Positions 1 through 8,404 of a DNA stretch of 64,000 nucleotides are shown in pieces. The position numbers and the translations under genes are program-made. Below the pieces are notes generated by a model. It saw nothing but the letters and a program-made list of their open reading frames with translations, was not told where the DNA came from and ran no database searches. Each line of letters begins with the position of its first letter. Position 1 is the first letter of the stretch. The DNA lies in the NCBI RefSeq assembly GCF_044891285.1, contig NZ_JAUIYO010000001.1, forward strand, positions 1 through 64,000, written 5' to 3'. The stretch comes from Pseudobacillus lumedeiriae (GTDB lineage Bacteria > Bacillota > Bacilli > Bacillales > Domibacillaceae).

Positions 1-178
1 TATAGCCTCATGAAATATTCTGAATATTCAATGTAATATATTTACAACTGGTACTGACATCATGATGTTTATGAAACTTTTTTAACACCATTTAGTAGGG
101 GGTGATCTCTTTCTAGTTGTTTGAATGAAATATTTCTTAGAACCTCATCAGTGTATATGACATAAATCAAGGGGTGTT

Positions 179-1948
179 ATGGAAAGGATCTTAAATCAGA
201 AAAGGGGTTTTTTCTTGAAAAGAAACTTTTTAAGTAAAAGAAATTTGTTTATCTTTTCCCTAGTTTTTGCGCTTGCATTAGTAGGCTTTTCTTCAGGTAC
301 ACTTCCAGGCCATCTTGATCCTCTCGCATCTGATACTGTTTACTTTAACGGAAAAGTTATCACCATGGATAAAGATGCTGCTATTGCCGAAGCCGTAGCA
401 GTCAAGGACGGAAAAATCATTGCTGTTGGTTCAAATAAGGAAATTAGCAAGTTAAAGGGACGGCAAACGAAAGTCGTTGATTTAAAGAATAAAGTGATAC
501 TGCCGGGATTCTATGATGCCCACAGTCATTTTCCAAGCTCCGGAATGGATGGAACTGTTCAAGTTAATTTAAATAGCCCACCGGTAGGTCCTATTAAAAA
601 TATTGATGATCTGATCATTGCCTTGAAAGATCGAGCGATGGAAACCCATGAAGGTGAATGGATACTCGGGCGAGGGTACGATCAGACACTTTTAGTGGAA
701 GGACGTCACCCGACACGTGAAGATCTGGATAAGGTATCGACGGAGTACCCAATCTATATCGGACATACTTCCGGACATTTAGCGGTAGCTAATAGTGCTG
801 CACTTAAATTGGCAGGAATTACAAAAGAGACTCCTAATCCACCGGGCGGGGTAATCGTAAAGGACCCTAAGACAGGAGAACCGACTGGAGTATTAGAGGA
901 ATCTGCTAAAGGTCTTGTAAGCAAGCATATCCCTGTTGTTACAGAAGAGGAAAATCTTGCATCGTTTAAAAAGGCCGTCCAGGATTATATCTCAAAAGGT
1001 GTAACGACCTCGATTATAGCTGGAGCAAATAAACAGGGTCTTATTGATTTACAAAGATATCAAAAGCAAGGTTTGCTTCCGTTAAGGGTTACAGCCATGG
1101 GTGCTGGGTTTGGCGGCGCTATAACCTCTGGTGAATTAGGCGGTTTTGTAACAGGTTTCGGTAGTGATATGTTGAAGATTGGCCCTGTGAAGCTATCTCA
1201 TGATGGATCCATTCAAGGGTACACCGGTTATTTAAGTAAACCATATCATGTGCCTCCTGGAGATGATACAAATTATCGGGGATATCCGGCGACAAGTCGT
1301 GAGGAATTAACGAAGCGAGTAATAGAATTGCATAAGGCTGGATATCAAGTTGCGATTCATGGTAACGGAGACGCAGCAATTGATGATATTCTTTACGCCT
1401 TCCGTACTGCCCAGGAGAAGTATCCGCGTAAAGATACCAGACATCGTATTGAGCATGCTCAAATGGCTAGATTAGATCAATTGGATGAAATGAAAAAACT
1501 GGGTGTTACACCATCATATTTTGTTTCCCATACCTTCTTTTGGGGCGATCAGCACAGGGATATATTCATGGGGCCTGAACGAGCTTCTATGATGAGTCCT
1601 CTTAAATCGTCCATTGATCGTGGTATTAAATTTAGCATTCACCTTGATTCTCACATTACCCCAATGGACCCGCTGCAGGCAGTATGGTCTGCTGTTAACC
1701 GGACTTCGAGAAGCGGCAAGGTGATCGGTCCAGCGCAAAGAATCACACCATTAGAGGCACTTCGCGCAGTAACAAGTGATGCAGCATGGCAAAACTTCGA
1801 AGAAAATGAAAAAGGCTCAATCGAAAAAGGAAAATTTGCAGACTTTGTTATTTTGGAAGAAAATCCGTTAACAATTGACCCTATAAAAATTAAAGAAATC
1901 AAAGTACTTAAGACAATTGTGAACGATAAAGTTATCTACGAAAATTAA
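179..1948 (+). CDS. Exported YtcJ-like amidohydrolase (family 3)
   Basis: A 589-residue metal-dependent amidohydrolase of the YtcJ/amidohydrolase-3 type. A basic N-terminus and a hydrophobic segment at about residues 23-42 suggest a signal peptide or membrane anchor, so it probably acts outside the membrane. The N-terminal beta-sandwich (DTVYFNGKVITMD) leads to the metal-binding DAHSH motif near residue 113. Further likely ligands are in AIHGNGD and RIEHAQ, and the C-terminal FADFVILEENP closes the composite domain. The ATG at 179 follows an AAGGGGTG ribosome binding site. The substrate cannot be read from sequence; the family hydrolyses amide or related bonds. An MFS carrier and an M20 amidohydrolase follow on the same strand, suggesting a shared catabolic role. 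The hydrolase class is firm; specificity is unknown. Confidence 0.85.
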   Translation: MERILNQKRGFFLKRNFLSKRNLFIFSLVFALALVGFSSGTLPGHLDPLASDTVYFNGKVITMDKDAAIAEAVAVKDGKIIAVGSNKEISKLKGRQTKVVDLKNKVILPGFYDAHSHFPSSGMDGTVQVNLNSPPVGPIKNIDDLIIALKDRAMETHEGEWILGRGYDQTLLVEGRHPTREDLDKVSTEYPIYIGHTSGHLAVANSAALKLAGITKETPNPPGGVIVKDPKTGEPTGVLEESAKGLVSKHIPVVTEEENLASFKKAVQDYISKGVTTSIIAGANKQGLIDLQRYQKQGLLPLRVTAMGAGFGGAITSGELGGFVTGFGSDMLKIGPVKLSHDGSIQGYTGYLSKPYHVPPGDDTNYRGYPATSREELTKRVIELHKAGYQVAIHGNGDAAIDDILYAFRTAQEKYPRKDTRHRIEHAQMARLDQLDEMKKLGVTPSYFVSHTFFWGDQHRDIFMGPERASMMSPLKSSIDRGIKFSIHLDSHITPMDPLQAVWSAVNRTSRSGKVIGPAQRITPLEALRAVTSDAAWQNFEENEKGSIEKGKFADFVILEENPLTIDPIKIKEIKVLKTIVNDKVIYEN

Positions 1949-1969
1949 ATTGAGGATAGAATACACGGG

Positions 1970-2017
1970 GACGGTTCTACTGCTTCATTCACTTGCTGGT
2001 GAAGCACAAGAACCGTC
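1970..2017. repeat. REP-like hairpin
   Basis: An imperfect palindrome pairs GACGGTTCT with AGAACCGTC. After a 2x2 internal loop it continues as TGCTTCA with TGAAGCA. Similar GGGGACGGTTCT-type hairpins are, from memory, common as dispersed repeats in Firmicutes. It may also act as the terminator of the upstream amidohydrolase. It directly abuts the truncated end of a recombinase remnant. Confidence 0.6.
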
Positions 2018-2023
2018 TCTTTG

Positions 2024-2255
2024 CTTCCTGCACAGCCCTCACTGCTGTCATTTCCCCTGCTTTCCATTGATGGTATACTTCTTTAGCCCCTTCCGTTACC
2101 CGAACCTTTAGCCGACCAAAAGCCACACCATTTTCAGAGCAACATCAATCCCCTCATATTGCCGCGCTCCCTTTCGCCTTCATGGCTACAAGTTGCCGCC
2201 CTTCACTTTGATCTTTGCTGCTGACTCGTATGTATCTAAATTTTCGAACGTCCAT
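2024..2255 (-). pseudogene. Serine recombinase (resolvase) remnant
   Basis: Read on the minus strand, an ATG at 2255 behind a GGGAGA ribosome binding site encodes MDVRKFRYIRVSSKDQSEGR. This carries the YIRVSSKDQ signature that holds the catalytic Ser of small serine recombinases. The frame then stops. About 60 bases on, a second piece reads KVRVTEGAKEVYHQWKAGEM, which resembles the C-terminal helix-turn-helix linker region of the same family. The central catalytic domain is missing and the extreme C-terminus is cut off at the adjacent hairpin. It cannot make an active enzyme. Its presence implies an old transposon, plasmid or integrated element. Confidence 0.75.
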
Positions 2256-2302
2256 TTTTATCTCCCTCATTCGGTTCCTTTTTCTATAATTCTACTAAAA
2301 AC

Positions 2303-2330
2303 CGTTCGTAAAAGTATATTTTTGCGAACG
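2303..2330. other. Resolvase-site-like 28-bp dyad
   Basis: CGTTCG and CGAACG arms enclose an AT-rich centre, for a total of 28 bp. It lies 47 bp upstream of the recombinase remnant. The size and layout match subsite I of Tn3/gamma-delta-type res sites. Nearby TTTTCGAA half-sites (about 2241 and 2363) could be partial further subsites. Function is inferred only. Confidence 0.45.
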
Positions 2331-2551
2331 ACAATGAGCAAATATACTTTTAAAATCAATAATTTTCGAATGTAAAAACTTGGACTTCGCCGCCCTTACA
2401 ATGAATCTCAAATTTTTCTATTTAAAATATTCAATAATCTATTGCGAATCGCTAATATTCCGTATAAAATTATGGTCATGACCTTTATTAACCGTAAATA
2501 AAAGGAGGAACAAAACGTATTTAATTGCATTGTTTAATTTAAAGAAAGCGA

Positions 2552-3805
2552 GTGATACCCATGGTTCATGCACAAATAAGCAAAGGTAAACGTAACTTTA
2601 TTTTTTCACTACTATTTTTAGGTTGGCTTGTTGATTCATTAACGTTGTTCGGTATGAATGTCGCAATCATACCTATTAGTAAAGAATTGCACCTATCACA
2701 AACACAGAGCGGCATGGTAATTAGCAGTTTTTGGTTAAGCAGTGCGTGTATGACCCTGCTTGCGGGATGGATTTCGGACAAGTTTGGTTCTAGAAAAGTT
2801 ATTGTCATAGCCGTTTTCATTATCTCTCTATTTTCGCTGTTAACAGGTATGGCCGGATCATTTTTAACAATTTTAGCGATCCGATTTATTCTTGGATTAG
2901 GAGATGGAGGATTGCCTACAGGCAGTGGCGTGGCTATTACGGAGATTTATAAAAGAGAGGTTCGCGCAAGAGCTAAATCGTTTTTATTTGCTGGTCAGTT
3001 AATCGGCGGTGTGTTGGCTTTATACGCAGCTGGTTTAATTGCCGATACTTGGGGCTGGCGTGTTATGTTTTATATTGTAGGCGGGATCGGTCTCATTGTC
3101 ACACTACTATTATTTAAATATTACAACCCTCCAAAGGTCGTCAACACAACAAAAGATGGTGATAGCCTTCCAAAAATTCCAATGAAAGACTTATATCGAA
3201 GTAAGCTTCTATGGACCATTGTCATTATGTATTTTTGTTCAAGTGTTGTGCATTGGGGTTTCTCTTCATGGCTGCCTTCCTATTTGGAGCAAACACGTGG
3301 TTTAAACTTAAAAACAGTTGGTTCTCTTGCGATGATTCCACAAGCCTTTGGTTTGTTGGCAGCTCTTTTAACAGGCTATCTAATTGATAAATCTTTAGCA
3401 GGCAAAGAGAAGATTATTATCTTAATTGGTGCGGTTATTTCAGGACTTTGTTTATTTTTAATGTTTAAGGCACCCTCTATTCAAGTGGCTATTGCTTATC
3501 AAAGTATTTTTTCTATTGGAGATTCAGCAATTGCTATGGCTATTATAACTATTCCACTCAAATATGTATCACAAAATATCACTGGATCATTTATGGGAAC
3601 GATGTACTTTGCCGGCGGGTTAGCAGGTTTTATTGCTCCGACAACGATGGGAGCACTTATAGATGCATTTAACGGATCCTTTCAAGCAGCCTTCTTCTTC
3701 CTGATTGGATCATTAGTTATCGTATTCATTGGTGCTTTAGTATTTAGATTACCGAAAAATAATACTAACATTATTGCAAGCAACGACTCAGATGTAAGCG
3801 TTTAA
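2552..3805 (+). CDS. MFS transporter
   Basis: A 417-residue major facilitator with about 12 hydrophobic segments. The loop between helices 2 and 3 carries the MFS signature GWISDKFGSRK, and the start of helix 5 has a GQLIGG-type motif. It probably moves a small organic solute, perhaps the substrate or product of the hydrolases on either side. Either the GTG at 2552 or the ATG at 2561 could be the start; both sit behind a weak AAAGAAAGCGAG site. A much stronger AAAGGAGG at 2501-2508 has no usable in-frame start, because TAA at 2540 blocks it. No substrate can be assigned beyond context. Confidence 0.85.
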   Translation: MIPMVHAQISKGKRNFIFSLLFLGWLVDSLTLFGMNVAIIPISKELHLSQTQSGMVISSFWLSSACMTLLAGWISDKFGSRKVIVIAVFIISLFSLLTGMAGSFLTILAIRFILGLGDGGLPTGSGVAITEIYKREVRARAKSFLFAGQLIGGVLALYAAGLIADTWGWRVMFYIVGGIGLIVTLLLFKYYNPPKVVNTTKDGDSLPKIPMKDLYRSKLLWTIVIMYFCSSVVHWGFSSWLPSYLEQTRGLNLKTVGSLAMIPQAFGLLAALLTGYLIDKSLAGKEKIIILIGAVISGLCLFLMFKAPSIQVAIAYQSIFSIGDSAIAMAIITIPLKYVSQNITGSFMGTMYFAGGLAGFIAPTTMGALIDAFNGSFQAAFFFLIGSLVIVFIGALVFRLPKNNTNIIASNDSDVSV

Positions 3806-3865
3806 ATCAATAAAAAGGATTGTTTACATTGAGTTGAAAAGATTACACTACAAGAGGTGAAGAAC

Positions 3866-5272
3866 ATGGACTATCGTCATCAATTATCAAAAATAATAGA
3901 AAAAAAGCGAGAAAAGCTTATTCAAATAAGTGATAAAATTTGGAGTTATGCTGAAACAGGTTTTGAAGAATTTCAATCAGCTGAATTACTCTGTAAAGCC
4001 TTAGAGGAAGAAGGATTTGCTGTTAAAAAAGGTATAGGAAATATTGATACCGCTTTCGTTGGTAGTTTTGGCAGTGGAAATCCTATTATAGCATTTTTAG
4101 GAGAATTTGATGCTCTTTCAGGCCTCAGTCAATCTGGCGGTGTTCCCCAATTTGCTCCTGAGAAAATTGGCGGAAATGGTCACGGCTGCGGCCATAACTT
4201 ACTAGGAACAGGTTCACTTGCTGCCGCTATCGCCCTGCGAGACTATATGAAGGAAAATGACATTAAAGGAACGGTCCGCTATTATGGCTGTCCCGGAGAA
4301 GAAATCGGCGGCGGTAAGACGTTTATGGCAAGAGCGGGTGTGTTTGATGACGTGGATGTTGCCTTCACGTGGCACCCAGGGACAACCAATAACATCATGT
4401 CTGTGGCAACACTTGCTTGTTATGAAGTTTACTTTAAATTTAAAGGAAAAAGCGCGCACGCAGCAGCCAGCCCTCATTTAGGAAGAAGCGCTCTTGATGC
4501 GGTAGAACTAATGAATGTCGGCGTCAATTATTTACGTGAACATATTATTCCTGAAGCACGCGTTCATTGCGCGATCACAAATACTGGCGGACTTTCTCCC
4601 AATGTAGTCCAATCGGAGGCGGAAGTATTATATTTTGTGAGAGCACCAAAAGTCTCGCAAACAGAAGAAATTTATCAGCGGGTTTGCGAGATTGCTAGAG
4701 GTGCGGCTCTGATGACCGGCACCCAGGTAGAAATCGATTTGGCTTCAGCACTCTCGAATGTGATTCCGAACACAACATTAGAAAAAATAATGTATGATAA
4801 TTTCTTAGCTTTAGGTGTACCAGAATATTCGGATGAGGAAGTGCAATTTGCTAAAGCGATTCGCGCCACGCTGGCAGAGGCAGACAAAAACTTTGAAGTT
4901 CAACAGAATCGAGAATTGGCAGGAAAAGATATAGCGGACATCATTAATCCATTTACATCCAATGTTTTTATGGCAGGTTCAACAGATGTGGGAGATGTGA
5001 GCTGGATTGTTCCGACCGCACAATGTATGACTGTATGCGAACCGCTCGGAACCCCCCTTCATACATGGCAAATCGTCGCTACCGGAACGACTTCTCTCGC
5101 CCATAAAGGAATGCTCCATGCAGGGAAAATTATGGCAGCAACCGCTGCCGAAGTTCTCCATCACCCGGAGATGATTGAAGAAGCAAAGCAGGAGCTTGTG
5201 GAGCGTCGTGATGGGGAAGAATACGTGTGTCCATTACCACCAGAAGTAAAGGAATATAAAGTTCGAATTTAA
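3866..5272 (+). CDS. M20 family amidohydrolase, AbgB-like
   Basis: A 468-residue zinc-dependent M20 amidohydrolase, closest in look to AbgB, which cleaves p-aminobenzoyl-glutamate. Metal-site motifs are GHGCGHN (about residue 110), PGEEIGGGK and FTWHPG. The dimerisation-domain segment HAAASPHLGRSALDA follows. The C-terminal PLGTPLHTW and GMLHAGKIMA are typical of the aminoacylase/AbgB branch. The ATG at 3866 is chosen because AGAGGTG lies 6 bases upstream; a GTG at 3857 would overlap that site. No signal peptide, so cytoplasmic. It lies 60 bp after the MFS gene and ends at a strong terminator. A role in intracellular hydrolysis of an imported amide is inferred from context. Confidence 0.85.
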   Translation: MDYRHQLSKIIEKKREKLIQISDKIWSYAETGFEEFQSAELLCKALEEEGFAVKKGIGNIDTAFVGSFGSGNPIIAFLGEFDALSGLSQSGGVPQFAPEKIGGNGHGCGHNLLGTGSLAAAIALRDYMKENDIKGTVRYYGCPGEEIGGGKTFMARAGVFDDVDVAFTWHPGTTNNIMSVATLACYEVYFKFKGKSAHAAASPHLGRSALDAVELMNVGVNYLREHIIPEARVHCAITNTGGLSPNVVQSEAEVLYFVRAPKVSQTEEIYQRVCEIARGAALMTGTQVEIDLASALSNVIPNTTLEKIMYDNFLALGVPEYSDEEVQFAKAIRATLAEADKNFEVQQNRELAGKDIADIINPFTSNVFMAGSTDVGDVSWIVPTAQCMTVCEPLGTPLHTWQIVATGTTSLAHKGMLHAGKIMAATAAEVLHHPEMIEEAKQELVERRDGEEYVCPLPPEVKEYKVRI

Positions 5273-5280
5273 AAAACGGA

Positions 5281-5308
5281 GAGCACATTCTGAGAATGTG
5301 CTCTTTTT
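5281..5308 (+). terminator. Rho-independent terminator after M20 gene
   Basis: GAGCACATTC, loop TGA, GAATGTGCTC, then TTTTT. This is a perfect 10-bp stem 8 bases after the M20 stop codon and it marks the end of the plus-strand cluster. Confidence 0.9.
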
Positions 5309-5376
5309 ACAGCTACAAGCCGCAAATCAGTTATTAACTAAGCGCATTTACACGGGAATCTCATCATTTAACAATA

Positions 5377-6669
5377 TTAAAATGGAGAAATCCTATAGAC
5401 TTTTCGAGGTCTCCCGCGTGTGTGAGGCTTTTCCTCAGCAACGACCTGTGCAAATCCATTCTGCTCAAGTGTTGTTAAAATTCTACGGGCACTTCTTGGA
5501 GGTATTTGCATATATTTTGCAAGCTCATTTGCATTCAGCTTGTCACTTGAAAGCTTCTTTAGAGAAGATTTTAACTTATTTAATGTGATCACGCTAAGTG
5601 AAGTTTGTCGGCTTATCGATTCCAATTGTTTTGATGCATAGGAATATGTAAGCTGCTCTGGTTTCCCTAATGGACCTGCAATTTTTTTATTATCAAAACA
5701 AACCATCCATGTGCCTTTTGCGCATTCCTTTGCATGTAATAAAGCGTTTCCTGCATTAATTTCGGCATCATATACAGTCTGTCCAATACCAATTCCACAG
5801 GTAACTGCCTCTTTGCTAAGTTCATCAAGATTGCTGATGTCTGGTATGTGGCTGAAGTTCCCTGTTACATCCTGTAATAATCCCCTAGTGGTAAAAATAA
5901 CATAGCGTCCAAATCCCGAAGGCTTAATGGATCCATGCACTTTTTTTGTATAGGATAGCAGCTTTTCCATATACTTAAGCTCAATTCTAAAAATTTCATC
6001 TGTTGAAAATGAATCTTTTTTCAATCCTAAAAAAGAATCAATTTCAATGATCTGCACAGCAATTTGAGTAGCCTTAAAATGCAGCATTTCGTAAGTGCGG
6101 AGAATGTTCGTTAATACTGCCTCGATCGCCATTGTTGAAGGAAGGCTTCGATAAGCAGGAACGCCGAGGCGGTGAAGTTCATGATCGATAGGATGGCCAG
6201 TGACAGCTGCTTTCGTCTGGCCGCTTTTCCAAAGCTCGAAATGATATGTTACCAGCCCTTCTAAACTAATCATCTCGGATTCTACAAATCTCGGTTTAGT
6301 TTTTATTCCTGCCTCTTGTAATGCATGCTCCCAGGCAGAAATATTACAAGAGTCAAAGCTAATCTCATCCACCTCAACCTGTTGTTCATATAATACTCGC
6401 AATACTGTTTTGTATAGGGTAGACCCGCTATACGTTACATAAAAAACAGGGACTTCAATCCCTTTCCAGTCCTGAACGATTTTATAAGTGATGGGGCCCG
6501 AACAAAGCCACATATCAATTTCATCTAAATGAGGCCGTACTTTTTCGATTAAGTCCTCTTCTGTTAAACATTCAAGGGATGTACAAATAAATTCCGGATA
6601 TTTATTTACAACAGATTGGATAATTTCCAAGGAGTCTGACGCCCCTAAGAGTCCCAGACGAATTTTCAA
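5377..6669 (-). CDS. Sensory transcriptional regulator with C-terminal winged helix
   Basis: A 430-residue cytoplasmic protein. The C-terminal 60 residues (KLNANELAKYMQIPPRSARR, then a RGRPRKVYRI wing) form a winged helix-turn-helix DNA-binding domain. The central region (KYMEKLLSYTKKVHGSIKPS and CGIGIGQTVYDAEINAGNAL) resembles the degenerate nucleotide-cyclase/GGDEF-like fold seen in some Firmicute regulators. The N-terminal 200 residues form an uncharacterised sensory part. It points toward the amidohydrolase/MFS/M20 cluster and converges with it, so it is the natural candidate regulator. The ligand is unknown. The start ATG at 6669 follows GGAGGGGC. Confidence 0.7.
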   Translation of the reverse strand: MKIRLGLLGASDSLEIIQSVVNKYPEFICTSLECLTEEDLIEKVRPHLDEIDMWLCSGPITYKIVQDWKGIEVPVFYVTYSGSTLYKTVLRVLYEQQVEVDEISFDSCNISAWEHALQEAGIKTKPRFVESEMISLEGLVTYHFELWKSGQTKAAVTGHPIDHELHRLGVPAYRSLPSTMAIEAVLTNILRTYEMLHFKATQIAVQIIEIDSFLGLKKDSFSTDEIFRIELKYMEKLLSYTKKVHGSIKPSGFGRYVIFTTRGLLQDVTGNFSHIPDISNLDELSKEAVTCGIGIGQTVYDAEINAGNALLHAKECAKGTWMVCFDNKKIAGPLGKPEQLTYSYASKQLESISRQTSLSVITLNKLKSSLKKLSSDKLNANELAKYMQIPPRSARRILTTLEQNGFAQVVAEEKPHTRGRPRKVYRISPF

Positions 6670-7048
6670 GAATGCCCCTCCTCTTTCAAGTTAAACCATA
6701 AGATACTTTTTTAAAAATTTTGTTATTGTTGTTCATTAATTATATCAAAAATTCATGAAACTCGCGGTATTTTTGAAATCTAGCTGCAGAGGAGCAGAGT
6801 CAGGAAAATGTACATATGTATATCTTCAAGGGAGTTGAAATAGTAAAAGCCTCTTTAAGTGTATAGATCAACGGTTGAAGATGTTGAATTTCTTATATAA
6901 ATTTGAAAGAAAATGATGCTATTTTTTAAAAAATCCCACTACTTTATTGCACAGTTTTCACGAAATATGACATACTTTTTAACCACAGAGCCTTTACAAG
7001 CACCTAATACTATTGGATACATAAGATGTATTTAAAGGAGGGATCAAC
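6670..7048. other. Divergent intergenic region
   Basis: A 379-bp AT-rich region between the regulator (minus) and a small plus-strand gene. It must hold promoters for both. No convincing consensus promoter, riboswitch or repeat was seen. Confidence 0.5.
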
Positions 7049-7276
7049 ATGCCGTGGCAAAATAACATTAGGCGCTTAATTGGTCAGCCTGTCGGAATCG
7101 CGTTATCTAACGGTCAAGGAACTTCAGGTATTTTATGCAATGTATCTGGAGGAAAAATTTTTGTTCTGGAATATTTGTATAGATCTCAATTTGCATTAAA
7201 ACAGTATGATTATCGTATGATCCAAGATATAAATAGGTTTCCTCCTTGCCAGAATCGACAGCCGCTATATTACTAA
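7049..7276 (+). CDS. Small conserved-looking protein, Sm-like or spore-associated
   Basis: A 75-residue soluble protein with a very strong AAAGGAGGG ribosome binding site and its own terminator, so it is real and probably well translated. The body alternates short beta-strand-like stretches (GQPVGIALSNGQGTSGILCN, KIFVLEYLY) and ends FPPCQ near a Tyr/Gln-rich tail. This pattern recalls the small YuzF/DUF2642-type proteins of spore formers, but I cannot place it in a family with certainty. It is monocistronic. No catalytic motif is visible. Confidence 0.7.
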   Translation: MPWQNNIRRLIGQPVGIALSNGQGTSGILCNVSGGKIFVLEYLYRSQFALKQYDYRMIQDINRFPPCQNRQPLYY

Positions 7277-7281
7277 CAACG

Positions 7282-7312
7282 TCCCTCTATAATTAAAGAG
7301 GGATTCACTTTT
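7282..7312 (+). terminator. Terminator after small protein gene
   Basis: TCCCTCT pairs with AGAGGGA across a short AT loop and is followed by TTCACTTTTT. It starts 6 bases after the stop codon. Confidence 0.8.
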
Positions 7313-7603
7313 TCACATTACTTACTGCGCATTTTGTATCAAGTAAGCCATGCTAAACAAACAGATTTCTTATTAAGTTCAGGGTGTTAATTAAAAAGAA
7401 CACAATCCCCTGTACAAGAATTGCGCTCTATAGTTTTATTGATTAACCAACTGACGATTAAATCTACGAGGACTAGAAGCAAATCATAACCTCGATTTTC
7501 AGGATTGTTTGGTTTTAACATTCGATCAATCCAACAAATGACACGCTTTCAACCTATTTGTCTCTTCTAACAGACTCTAAGCTAAAAAGGGAAAGTTTCT
7601 TCC
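7313..7603. other. Non-coding stretch, nothing recognised
   Basis: About 290 bp of AT-rich sequence between the terminator and the minus-strand unknown operon. No coding, repeat or structured element could be supported. Confidence 0.4.
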
Positions 7604-8404
7604 TTAAGAATCAGACTTCCACTGATATCGATATTGAATAGAAGCAGTACGGTCCTCTGTAAAGTTCGTCCAGCGATCCCAAATGCTTGAGTTTTCCACT
7701 TCATATTTGGACACAACAGGGACGGTCTCCCCCGCTTGTAGATAAACAGGACCAAATCTAAAAACATCCATCACTTCATTGTCGCGGTTTAAAAAGGCAA
7801 TTTCCATTCGAACCCACAATCCTTGGTCCTTAAAGTTTTTAACTACTACTAAATTATCGTAGCTAGAATGTCGGCAGGATGATGAGCGTGAAAAGCAGTT
7901 TTGCTGAGAGGCAGCCAAAACTGCCGTAACCGGATTGTTTTCAGAAGGAGTAAATTCTTTAATTTGGTCTTCTGCATAATCTAAAATAACACTGTAATCA
8001 TACTTTTGTCCCGCTGGCATAATGAAAATAAACATAACAAGGATATTCAAACATAAAGTGCCCATAACCAAAAAAAGCTTACCTTGGTCTGCAAACCATT
8101 TTCGAAAATGAACCCGCATGAAAAGCCCTGTCAGGATAGCGATCATGACAACAATCGCAAATAAAGCCCCCACGACGAACAACATGATTTTTATTTCTTC
8201 CCATTTCGGCAAAAACGGCAATTGGTAGACGGACCAATAATGGAAATTGAGCATGGCAGCTATTCCGTATACCACAAGCCATATAACGGCACAAATAAGC
8301 AAATGCCGAAAAAGAATCCGATAATGGCGATGTTCGATCAGTGCAAATAGAAATAGAATCATCGGGATGCTTCCAAGTATAATCAAAAAGTACGTAAAAA
8401 TCAT
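7604..8404 (-). CDS. Unknown four-helix membrane protein with extracytoplasmic domain
   Basis: A 266-residue protein I do not recognise. The first 145 residues hold about four hydrophobic helices, approximately at 1-20, 30-52, 70-95 and 108-128. The C-terminal 120 residues are soluble and contain Cys residues in NCFSRSSSCRHS. They look beta-rich (LWVRMEIAFLNRDNEVMDVF), as in an extracytoplasmic sandwich domain. Its start codon overlaps the stop of the upstream gene (ATGA), so the two are translationally coupled and probably act together. No enzymatic motif is visible. It could be a stress or envelope sensor, but that is only a guess. Confidence 0.7.
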   Translation of the reverse strand: MIFTYFLIILGSIPMILFLFALIEHRHYRILFRHLLICAVIWLVVYGIAAMLNFHYWSVYQLPFLPKWEEIKIMLFVVGALFAIVVMIAILTGLFMRVHFRKWFADQGKLFLVMGTLCLNILVMFIFIMPAGQKYDYSVILDYAEDQIKEFTPSENNPVTAVLAASQQNCFSRSSSCRHSSYDNLVVVKNFKDQGLWVRMEIAFLNRDNEVMDVFRFGPVYLQAGETVPVVSKYEVENSSIWDRWTNFTEDRTASIQYRYQWKSDS

